DNA of 64,000 nt from Bin87 sp965220505 (lineage in GTDB: Bacteria; Chloroflexota; Dehalococcoidia; Lucifugimonadales; UBA3495), in NCBI GenBank assembly GCA_965220505.1, contig CBDCQE010000001.1:62001-126000 (forward strand), written 5' to 3'. Shown piece after piece: positions 34,083 through 40,829 of this stretch. How positions within the stretch are numbered: the first letter of the stretch is position 1; each line of letters opens with the position of its first letter. The notes under the pieces are model-generated. The model worked only from the letters and a program-made list of their open reading frames with translations. It ran no database searches and was not told where the DNA came from. A program made the position numbers and the translations under genes.

Positions 34083-34382
34083 CTAAAGATTTGCCCCTTC
34101 TTCGCGAATGCGGCGTCCCGGCGTGCGCAGATAAGCCATGTAGCTCTGGTGGTGTTTCATCGTGTGAATGACCGCGTCCGGGCGGCGCTCTCGAAGTTTG
34201 CGCCCGGTGGTGGCCGAATTGTCGCCGATTTCGTAGTCGCCGCTGAGCACGTCGATCTTTACGTAGCGGTCTTCGTCGCCGGGCACCAGCCGAGGCCGTA
34301 TTTGGGCTTCGTAGATTTCGTGCGCCTGCTTTTTCACTTCCTCATAGCGTTGGAGTTTGTAAAGTTGATCTGCATCGTCCAT
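34083..34382 (-). CDS. Small partner protein of retropepsin-like protease
   Basis: 99 residues from ATG at 34382 (GAGG eight bases upstream; an earlier GTG at 34391 is possible). The centre, RYVKIDVLSGDYEIGDN followed by RRPDAVIHTMKHHQSYM, matches the pattern of small proteins commonly encoded just before clan AA aspartic proteases. It is one base upstream of the broken protease gene, which fits a two-gene unit. Its role is not known; an antitoxin-like or substrate role has no support here. A TATAAT lies about 20 bases upstream. Confidence 0.65.
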   Translation of the reverse strand: MDDADQLYKLQRYEEVKKQAHEIYEAQIRPRLVPGDEDRYVKIDVLSGDYEIGDNSATTGRKLRERRPDAVIHTMKHHQSYMAYLRTPGRRIREEGANL

Positions 34383-34401
34383 GCTTTTCACCTCAATGGG
34401 A

Positions 34402-35649
34402 TTATACCGCTCCCTCCACTTCCAGTTGCGCCAGTTCCTCGGCCGTGAGGCCGCCCAGGGTGCAGAGGATTTCCGCGTTGTGCTGGCCCAGTGTCGGCGG
34501 CGTGCCGACGTCCGATGGACGGCAGGATTTCAGTTGGATGGGCGTTGCCAGGGACCGGAAGGTTCCGCCCAGGGTGTCGCCGATGTCCACGTACATTCCG
34601 CGCTCCTGGAGTTGTGGGCAGTCGGCCAGGTCGGCCACGCTCTGGGCGACGCCCATGGAGAAACCGAGCTCGGTGAGACGGCCGGCGACCTCCCATTTCG
34701 GTCGCTGTGACGACCATTCCTCGATGGCGGGGATCATTTCGTCGAAAACGAAATCGGCGTCGGGAAACTGTTGCAGGTAGCGTTCGTCGGACTCGGGCAG
34801 GTCGGTGCGGCCGATGAGTTCCCAGAGGCCGGCCAGGCGCTGCGGGGTGCGCACGCCGGCCATGACCACGTGCCCGTCGGACGCGCGCAGGGCGAGACCG
34901 GGGGACAGCGACGCCTGCCGGGTGCGTCCGGGAGTGGCGCCGGTGGCCTGGTAGGCGTTCATGTTGCTGATGACGTGGGAGGCCATGCACTCGTACATTG
35001 CCACGTCCACGTGCTGGCCGACGCCGGTCTGACGACGAGTCTCCAGGGCCAGCACGATGCCCAAGGCGGCCCACACTCCCGGAACCGAATCGCCGATGTT
35101 GTCGCCCACGGCCTGGGGAGCGCCGCCGGGCTCGCCGGTGAGGTCCATCCAGCCGGACATCGCCTGGATGGCAAGGTTGTTGGCCGGCCAGTCGGAATAG
35201 GGTCCGCGTGCGCCCTCGGCGTCGCCGTAGCCGGTGATCTCCGCGTAGATCAGGCGAGAGTTGATTTCACGCAACCGCTGGTATCCGAGACCGAGACGCT
35301 GGAAGGCGCCGGGCCCCCAATTGTCCAGCAGCACGTCGGAGTTGGCGACGAGGTTCTCAAAGGCGGCCTTGCAGGTGGCGTTGCGCAGGTCGAGGGTCAC
35401 ACTCTTCTTGTTGCGGTTGACGCCCAGATAGCGGCTGCTGACCTGGCCGGTCTCGGCGTCGCCGATGAAGGGGCCGCGACCCCGGGCCAGGTCTCCGGTG
35501 CGCGGACGTTCAATCTTGATGACCTCGGCGCCCATGTCGGCGAGGATCAGCGAGCAGAACGGTCCGGCGACGATGTGGGTGGCGTCGAGGACGCGGATGC
35601 CCTCCAGGGGCAGAGGGAGGTTCGCGGGGGTGCCGGAGTTGACAGACAT
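34402..35649 (-). CDS. Family III CoA-transferase (CaiB/BaiF type)
   Basis: 415 residues from ATG at 35649 (a TTG eight codons earlier is possible). Family III hallmarks: LPLEGIRVLDATHIVAGPFC at the start, LADMGAEVIKIERP, then NRNKKSVTLDLRN and the catalytic Asp region, probably within LLDNWGPGAFQRLGL. These enzymes move CoA between carboxylic acids. Substrate unknown. It could cooperate with the CoA ligase and mutase at 38.5-42.5 kb but is not in their transcript. Confidence 0.92.
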   Translation of the reverse strand: MSVNSGTPANLPLPLEGIRVLDATHIVAGPFCSLILADMGAEVIKIERPRTGDLARGRGPFIGDAETGQVSSRYLGVNRNKKSVTLDLRNATCKAAFENLVANSDVLLDNWGPGAFQRLGLGYQRLREINSRLIYAEITGYGDAEGARGPYSDWPANNLAIQAMSGWMDLTGEPGGAPQAVGDNIGDSVPGVWAALGIVLALETRRQTGVGQHVDVAMYECMASHVISNMNAYQATGATPGRTRQASLSPGLALRASDGHVVMAGVRTPQRLAGLWELIGRTDLPESDERYLQQFPDADFVFDEMIPAIEEWSSQRPKWEVAGRLTELGFSMGVAQSVADLADCPQLQERGMYVDIGDTLGGTFRSLATPIQLKSCRPSDVGTPPTLGQHNAEILCTLGGLTAEELAQLEVEGAV

Positions 35650-35689
35650 TATTGGATACTCACTTTTGCGCAATGCACGGGTTGCCGCG

Positions 35690-36154
35690 TTACAACGCTG
35701 ATTGACCGAGCGCGCGGGCGGCGGCGCTTATGAACAGCTGCGCGTAGGCAGTGCCGATGGCAATATGGCCTTGAATCTGCTGCGACGTCATGTTGAGGTG
35801 ATAAAAGTGATTGTGCAATCTCTGCTGTCCGATGTTAATGCAAATGGTAATTTGAGATTCGGACAAGGGGAGTTCACTGATGCGGCGAACGGCGTTTGGG
35901 AAGGTGGCATTGGTATTGGGCGCTTGGTGGAGGTTGCCAAAGCGGTCCGGAGATTGGATTTCATGGTCCGGGTCGGCGGCGCTGACGGCGTGAACGATGG
36001 CACCCCAGACCAGTTCGCCGGCGGCAAGATACTGGCCGCGGCCGAAAAGTTCCGCGGCCAGCGTTGTCAGTTCGCGGGATGCACTGAGGTGCGTCAGCGG
36101 GTCCAAACGGACGGGTCTCTGGGCTGCGCGGTTTTCAGCTCTTCGATAAGCCAC
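35690..36154 (-). CDS. Helical HEPN/PaREP1-like protein
   Basis: Up to 154 residues; the start is uncertain because the given ATG overlaps the upstream gene by 61 bases, and a TTG near 36108 is a plausible alternative. The helix ELTTLAAELFGRGQYLAAGE is typical of HEPN/PaREP1-like helical bundles, with a second helix pair SQQIQGHIAIGTAYAQLF. No catalytic R-x4-6-H is evident. It forms a pair with the similar protein at 36094-36537. Confidence 0.5.
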   Translation of the reverse strand: MAYRRAENRAAQRPVRLDPLTHLSASRELTTLAAELFGRGQYLAAGELVWGAIVHAVSAADPDHEIQSPDRFGNLHQAPNTNATFPNAVRRISELPLSESQITICINIGQQRLHNHFYHLNMTSQQIQGHIAIGTAYAQLFISAAARALGQSAL

Positions 36155-36537
36155 CGGACAGCCGGCAGGAAGATGACATATTCATCAGGTTCCCAATTGG
36201 TGAGTTCAGCCGGCGATTCTCCGTGTCGCTTGAACGTTTCCGCCACGTCAAAGGCCCCGACGAACTCGGGTATCGGCAACTGGGGCGCCTGGTCGTCATT
36301 GATCCAATCGAAAATTGGGGCGTCTTTGAGCCAGTCATCAGGTTCCGTGGGCAGGCCGTCCAGCCATCGGACGAATTCCCGGGCGTCCTCCTTGGTTTCA
36401 CAGGGCCGGTCGTGCCGCCGCGCCGCTTCGGCGACGGCCCGGAATGCGGCATCGTAGGCCAGGCGCGCACCTTCCCGGACTTGGCCGGCGGCAATGTGGG
36501 CTGCCGCAGCATCCAAGGTTTCCATAGGAGTAAGCAT
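36094..36537 (-). CDS. Helical HEPN/PaREP1-like protein, upstream partner
   Basis: 147 residues from ATG at 36537, with GGAG eight bases upstream. It has an N-terminal helical pair (AAAAHIAAGQVREGARLAYD, then AFRAVAEAARRHDRPCET), similar in style to the downstream gene, and an acidic C-terminal half. Overlap with the downstream gene implies a two-gene operon. Function unknown. Confidence 0.55.
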   Translation of the reverse strand: MLTPMETLDAAAAHIAAGQVREGARLAYDAAFRAVAEAARRHDRPCETKEDAREFVRWLDGLPTEPDDWLKDAPIFDWINDDQAPQLPIPEFVGAFDVAETFKRHGESPAELTNWEPDEYVIFLPAVRWLIEELKTAQPRDPSVWTR

Positions 36538-36656
36538 AGCTACTGCTCCGCAGCATCTTTTGTGCTGATTGTAGGCGGCGACAAATAGAGGGTAAAGAGC
36601 AGGATTCATCGGGACGAGGTCACTAACCTGCCCCAGCAGGCTGCCCTGTAGATGGT

Positions 36657-37574
36657 TCAGTTGTCCGCCGTTGCATCCGCCGTGAGGACACGCCGATACG
36701 CCACTAGATTCTCATGCAGCCAATCGACCATTTGAGGCCAGTTAGCGCGATCTCTGGAATCGATCCTCAGCGTTTTCAGCGCCCACCAGCCATCGGAAGA
36801 GTTACCGAGTTCGACCTCCAATTCGTGCTGCAAGGCTTCTGCGTAGTTTTCGACTATCGGAAAAACTTGCTCGCTGGATTCATTCCATCCGCTTCGCAGA
36901 TAAACACCGACGCCAAATACTGCAACGTACTGGCTGAGAAGGATGCTGGTATCTATTACCGGATGCCAGACGTTGCTGCCGGCGTAACCGACGCGAACGC
37001 CATCGTCGGGATGGCGATTAGTGTAGTGTTGCCAAAACTCTCGCCGGAACTGCCCGCTTTCACTCAGAGTGCTTGCTTCCTGCACTGATGCTCGGAACTG
37101 GCGCTCCCAACCACTGGGCCGTTCCAAAACCTCAAATAGAGGCGCCATTGGCAAAGAACTATCATCGCCAATGCGCACTACACGTACGCGCACCGCAAAA
37201 AACGCGAACGGTTCCACGGTGTGCTCGTTCAGCCAGCGAATCGCTGACAGGTGCGCTCCGTGAAATTCCCGCGCCACCCAGATGACGGTCTGCGCCTCCA
37301 GTCCGGCAAGGTAGGTGAGAACCTGCCCCAAATGTGTATGGTCAGTTCCTTCCAGCTGGTTTTCTATCAAGACACGGCTTCCGTCCATCGGATTGCGTGC
37401 CAGAATGTCCGCCGCAAATCCTTCAACCGCCACCTCCGTACCTTCGGCTTCCAGCGGGATCCCAATCACCCGCGAAAGCCGCTCCAAATTATCGGCCAGC
37501 CAAGGCGTGAAGTCATGCGCCTCGTTCGGCCATGCTTCCCGTAAATCCACGTCTTTCAACTCTTCAAACTCCAT
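36657..37574 (-). CDS. DUF4268 family nuclease-like protein
   Basis: 305 residues from ATG at 37574. The N-terminal domain has the PD-(D/E)XK-like core VEGFAADILARNPMDGSRVL followed by IENQLEGTDHTHLGQVLTYL: Asp in FAADI, and E-x-Q in place of E-x-K. The C-terminal half (ESGQFRREFWQHYTNRHPDD and on) is DUF4268. Such proteins are often found in defence or restriction neighbourhoods, but no methylase or helicase is adjacent. Activity not shown. Confidence 0.75.
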   Translation of the reverse strand: MEFEELKDVDLREAWPNEAHDFTPWLADNLERLSRVIGIPLEAEGTEVAVEGFAADILARNPMDGSRVLIENQLEGTDHTHLGQVLTYLAGLEAQTVIWVAREFHGAHLSAIRWLNEHTVEPFAFFAVRVRVVRIGDDSSLPMAPLFEVLERPSGWERQFRASVQEASTLSESGQFRREFWQHYTNRHPDDGVRVGYAGSNVWHPVIDTSILLSQYVAVFGVGVYLRSGWNESSEQVFPIVENYAEALQHELEVELGNSSDGWWALKTLRIDSRDRANWPQMVDWLHENLVAYRRVLTADATADN

Positions 37575-37623
37575 GTTTATCCTCCATACCCTTGTATATC
37601 CTGTAAGCCACGCAAGAACAGAC

Positions 37624-38409
37624 TCACGACACATACTCCGCCAGGGACCGAAGGGCCGCCCGGGCTCCCTGGCGCATGGGTTCGAAGTGGCTGAAGCAGA
37701 TTGTCTCGAAGTCCAGTTGGGACAGGCGGCGGACCGAATCCTTGGCCGCCTCCATGTCGCTGGAGAACCAGCGGGAGGGCAGGGTGAGACGGCCCTGGTA
37801 ACGTTGCAGGGCGTCGGCGACCAGCAGCACCCCTTCGTTGGGGAAGTGCAGGCTGATGCTGCCCGGCGTGTGCCCCGGAGTGTGCACCACCGTGGCGCCG
37901 CCCAGGAGCGGCAGAGAGTCGCCTTCGTTCAGGCGGCTGGCCACCGGCACGGACGGGGGAGTCATCCAGGTCAACAGCGGCCACATGAACGGACGGAGCC
38001 ACCGGGGCTTGACCGGGTTGGGCAGCTTTCGGCCGGCCTCTCCAGCCAGGTAGGGGGCTTCCACGCCGTGGGCGGCCAGCGGCGCGCCGGTTTCCTGAAT
38101 CAGGCCGGCCATACCGCCGACGTGGTCCGGATGGTAGTGGGTGGAGATAAGCTGGCGAACCGATCCCGGTCCGTAGCCCAGCCGGCCCAAATATTCAATG
38201 ATCCGTCGGTGGTGGTAGAGGCGCCAGCCGGCGTCAATAATCGTCACGGCTTCCTCACCCGTTTCCGCGTCGGGTGTGATCACCAAGAAGGCGCTGGTGG
38301 TGATCAATCCGCGCTGGTGGAGGCCGGGCATGATCTCGCCGACCCGCGCGCGGGGGCCCGGTATGCCGGGCGGCCGGTAGATGGACGGATCAGGATGGGG
38401 CCATTCCAT
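37624..38409 (-). CDS. MBL-fold metallo-hydrolase
   Basis: 261 residues. The metal motif THYHPDH (H-x-H-x-D-H) is complete, followed by VVHTPGHTPGS and VADALQRY (Asp) and ICFSHFEPM (last His). The fold covers lactonases, glyoxalase II-like and many other hydrolases. No signal peptide. The next gene on this strand is the CoA ligase, about 100 bases upstream, so co-transcription is possible. Confidence 0.9.
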   Translation of the reverse strand: MEWPHPDPSIYRPPGIPGPRARVGEIMPGLHQRGLITTSAFLVITPDAETGEEAVTIIDAGWRLYHHRRIIEYLGRLGYGPGSVRQLISTHYHPDHVGGMAGLIQETGAPLAAHGVEAPYLAGEAGRKLPNPVKPRWLRPFMWPLLTWMTPPSVPVASRLNEGDSLPLLGGATVVHTPGHTPGSISLHFPNEGVLLVADALQRYQGRLTLPSRWFSSDMEAAKDSVRRLSQLDFETICFSHFEPMRQGARAALRSLAEYVS

Positions 38410-38507
38410 CCGTCCAGTCTATCAATTCACGGGCGGCCTTCAACTCGGGAGCCGAGGCAAACCAAGGATCACTGCATCCCGCTAACACTGCGGGTTGTGG
38501 CGACGAC

Positions 38508-39908
38508 CTACTGCCTGAGGTCGATCACGCGCCGCGCCTTGAACTGGGTACGCTCGAACTCGCCTTCAGGTTTGAGCTCGACGGAGACACCGACGCCTAG
38601 GGCCCGGCGGAGGGTGTCACGGAACTGGTCGCGGAGGGCGTTCAACCCCTCCGGGCCGCCTTCGCCGGCGGATGCCCAAACGCCGGCCGACACCTCGGTC
38701 TGCACGGTCAGCCGGTCCAGGTAACCGCGTTCGCGCTCGACCACCAGGCGGAACTCGCCGCCGAACTCGTGCAGTCCGCGCAGCACGTCCTCGATGCGAG
38801 ATGGGAACACGTTCTGGCCGCGGATGATCAGCATGTCGTCGGCGCGGCCGTAGATGCCCTGGGTCAGCGTGGGATAGGTTCTCCCGCAGGGACAATCCAC
38901 CATCTCCCAGCGGGCGATGTCGCCGGACCAGTAGCGGATCATAGGTTGTGACTCGCGCTCCAGGTGGGTGTAGACGGGTACGCCCTCGCCGCCCATCTGG
39001 ACCGGCTGGTGGGTTTCGGGGTCCACCAGTTGGGTGTATACGATGTCCTGCCACAGGTGCATGCCCTGCTTCAGATAGCGGCAGCCGCCGTTGGTCATCC
39101 AGGGGGTCATCTCCGCCATGCTGCCCTGGTCCACCACGTAGCAGCCGAAGGCGTCCTCGATGGCCTGGCGGGTGGCCGGCACGCTGGCGCCGGGCTCGCC
39201 GCTGAAGAACATCAGCCGGAACCCGAAGTCGGTTCGCGGGTCCACGCCCATTTCACGGGCGGTTTCCGCGAGGTACAGCGCGTAGGACGGTGTGGCGTAC
39301 AGGGCTGCCGGCCGTACCATCTGCGCCCACTCCACGGCCCGCTCGGTCTGGCCGGGGGCGCCGGCGCCGAAGGGGAAGCAGGTCGCGCCGAGCCGTTCGG
39401 CTCCCACCAAGGCGCCCCAGCTGCCCACGTAGAGGCTGAATACGGCGGCCACCATGACCGTGTCGCCGGGCCGCACGCCGGCGGCCCAGAGGATGCGCGC
39501 GTGGGCTTCGCTGATGCGTTCCCAGTCGGCGCGGCTGATGCCGAACACGGTGGGCCGACCGGTGGTTCCGGACGTGCCGTGGATGCGATACACCTGGTCG
39601 GGAGAAACGCACAGGAATCTGCCGTAGGGTGGGTAGGCCTCCTGCTCCACCCTGACTTCTTCCTTGGTGAGGATGGGCAGGCGGGCGAACTCTTCGAGAC
39701 TCTGGACGTTCGCCGGGTCCACGGGTGCGTCCTTCCAGAACTCGCGATAGAACCCGGACTGCTCCCAGGCGTAGCGGACCTGGCCGCGCAGTTTCTCGAG
39801 GATCACCTCGTCACGCGCGGCGGGATCCATGGTCTCCAATTGGGCGTCCCAATACTCCGTGTCCGGGCTGGGGACGTACTGCGGGTTGTATGTGGGCGGC
39901 CAGGTCAT
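38508..39908 (-). CDS. Phenylacetate-CoA ligase-family acyl-CoA ligase (candidate 2-hydroxyisobutyrate-CoA ligase)
   Basis: 466 residues from ATG at 39908, behind GAGGGTGAA; an earlier ATG at 39938 would overlap hcmB. PaaK-family motifs: P-loop IHGTSGTTGRPTVF, YATPSYALYLAE, MTNGG, YWSGDIA and the C-terminal IIRGQNVFPSRIEDVL. The gene begins 7 bases after the B12-subunit stop. In known HCM operons a ligase of this type activates 2-hydroxyisobutyrate; that role is inferred from context only. The substrate pocket was not compared. Confidence 0.88.
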   Translation of the reverse strand: MTWPPTYNPQYVPSPDTEYWDAQLETMDPAARDEVILEKLRGQVRYAWEQSGFYREFWKDAPVDPANVQSLEEFARLPILTKEEVRVEQEAYPPYGRFLCVSPDQVYRIHGTSGTTGRPTVFGISRADWERISEAHARILWAAGVRPGDTVMVAAVFSLYVGSWGALVGAERLGATCFPFGAGAPGQTERAVEWAQMVRPAALYATPSYALYLAETAREMGVDPRTDFGFRLMFFSGEPGASVPATRQAIEDAFGCYVVDQGSMAEMTPWMTNGGCRYLKQGMHLWQDIVYTQLVDPETHQPVQMGGEGVPVYTHLERESQPMIRYWSGDIARWEMVDCPCGRTYPTLTQGIYGRADDMLIIRGQNVFPSRIEDVLRGLHEFGGEFRLVVERERGYLDRLTVQTEVSAGVWASAGEGGPEGLNALRDQFRDTLRRALGVGVSVELKPEGEFERTQFKARRVIDLRQ

Positions 39909-39910
39909 TT

Positions 39911-39947
39911 CACCCTCACCCTGACCCTTTCCCATCAAGGGAGAGGG
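39911..39947. repeat. CCCTCACCCTGACCCTTTCCC-type interspersed hairpin repeat
   Basis: CCCTTTCCC / GGGAGAGGG with a 5-base loop, one mismatch, preceded by CACCCTCACCCTGA. This matches a type of small repeat seen at gene borders in many bacterial genomes. On the minus strand it encodes the last residues of HcmB and supplies the ribosome site (GAGGGTGAA) of the ligase gene. Confidence 0.65.
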
Positions 39948-40362
39948 AATTGTGAATGAAATCTATCATTTCGCCGGTGAAGGTACCCACAGGGAATACA
40001 CCGTCAACTCCGATCTGCCGCAGAGGCTCGACATCGCCGTCGGGGATGGTTCCGCCGACCAGGAGCATTACGTCGCCGTCCGCAGCGTCGCCGCGAAGGC
40101 CGTGTCGTTCCAGGGCATCGACCATGCGGGGCATGAGCCGCATGTGGGCGCCGGAGAGGATGCTGATGCCGACGACGTCCACGTCCTCCTGGGCGGCGGC
40201 AGCGGCCACCTGGTCCGCCGTGACCCGCATGCCGAGGTAGACGACCTCCATGCCGGCGTCGCGGAGGGCGCGGGCGATGACCTTGACGCCGCGGTCATGG
40301 CCGTCCAGGCCGAGCTTGGCGAGGAGGACGCGGGGTGGGTTGAGGCCTCGATTTTGATTCAT
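39916..40362 (-). CDS. hcmB: B12-binding small subunit of acyl-CoA mutase (HcmB-like)
   Basis: 148 residues. The cobalamin motif D-x-H-x-x-G is present as LDGHDRG (Asp20, His22, Gly25), followed by GISILSGAH and LLVGGTIPDGD, the standard base-off/His-on B12 domain. A separate small subunit of this size is typical of isobutyryl- and 2-hydroxyisobutyryl-CoA mutases rather than of the single-chain methylmalonyl-CoA mutase. Its ATG overlaps the stop of the preceding 57-residue frame. The HcmB name follows from the large subunit. Confidence 0.85.
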   Translation of the reverse strand: MNQNRGLNPPRVLLAKLGLDGHDRGVKVIARALRDAGMEVVYLGMRVTADQVAAAAAQEDVDVVGISILSGAHMRLMPRMVDALERHGLRGDAADGDVMLLVGGTIPDGDVEPLRQIGVDGVFPVGTFTGEMIDFIHNSLSLDGKGSG

Positions 40363-40532
40363 TCCGCGTTTCTGCCTAGAATCCTGAATATCACGCCTAC
40401 AATACCAGCAAAGAGGGCGCGGATTGCCTGTGCCGTGATATCGTCCCCGCTACCAATACCAATTACAGAACCGGCTATTAGTATCGCGGTTACTCCCAAG
40501 AGCATCGTTCCCAAGTCACTGAGAATGTTCAT
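40359..40532 (-). CDS. 57-residue membrane peptide between mutase subunits
   Basis: Starts MNILSDLGTMLLGVTAILIA and ends FRILGRNAE. Two hydrophobic helices separated by an acidic turn (GSGDD). Its start overlaps the stop of the frame at 40529-40720 (ATGA) and its stop overlaps the hcmB start (ATGA), so coupling is likely. No family recognised. Confidence 0.6.
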   Translation of the reverse strand: MNILSDLGTMLLGVTAILIAGSVIGIGSGDDITAQAIRALFAGIVGVIFRILGRNAE

Positions 40533-40720
40533 CGCCTGATGCGCTTTTTCTGTAGTTTTTCAGCTAGAAGACCGAAAGCTGTTATCACAGACAGCGCGGC
40601 GCCGGCGTAGGCCAGCCGGGTCAGTCCTTCGACTCCGAAATTGCCCTCCAGATCAAGGACCGCACATTTAGCCAGTGTCCGATGGTCACAGACCAGCTCA
40701 GGCCGAAAAAAGCCGTGCAA
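40529..40720 (-). CDS. Small membrane protein, possible frameshifted C-terminal part
   Basis: The frame encodes up to 63 residues from a TTG. The part that looks like real protein is the end, GLTRLAYAGAALSVITAFGL and AEKLQKKRIRR: one membrane helix and a basic tail. The upstream half overlaps the 44-residue frame at 40621-40755 by 100 bases. One frameshift near 40640-40650 would join both into a single two-helix protein of about 75 residues. Confidence 0.4.
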   Translation of the reverse strand: MHGFFRPELVCDHRTLAKCAVLDLEGNFGVEGLTRLAYAGAALSVITAFGLLAEKLQKKRIRR

Positions 40721-40755
40721 ATGACGATGGCGATGATTGCCAGCGGATTGTTCAT
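40621..40755 (-). CDS. 44-residue membrane peptide (possible N-terminal half of a frameshifted gene)
   Basis: Starts MNNPLAIIAIVICTAFFGLS after an excellent RBS (AGGAGGAGCCG). One membrane helix, then polar residues ending ISESKD. The strong RBS and lack of a good start for the overlapping frame at 40529-40720 favour this as the true beginning of the gene. Confidence 0.5.
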   Translation of the reverse strand: MNNPLAIIAIVICTAFFGLSWSVTIGHWLNVRSLIWRAISESKD

Positions 40756-40829
40756 CGGCTCCTCCTTGTTTGACTGCGGGTCACCCGGCGTAGATTGACT
40801 ACACTATATTGCACATTGCGGTTAACTGC

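Noticed and set aside
39725..39955. Frame ending FHPHPDPFPSREREL
   Set aside because: This is the translated interspersed repeat and is antisense to the ligase gene.
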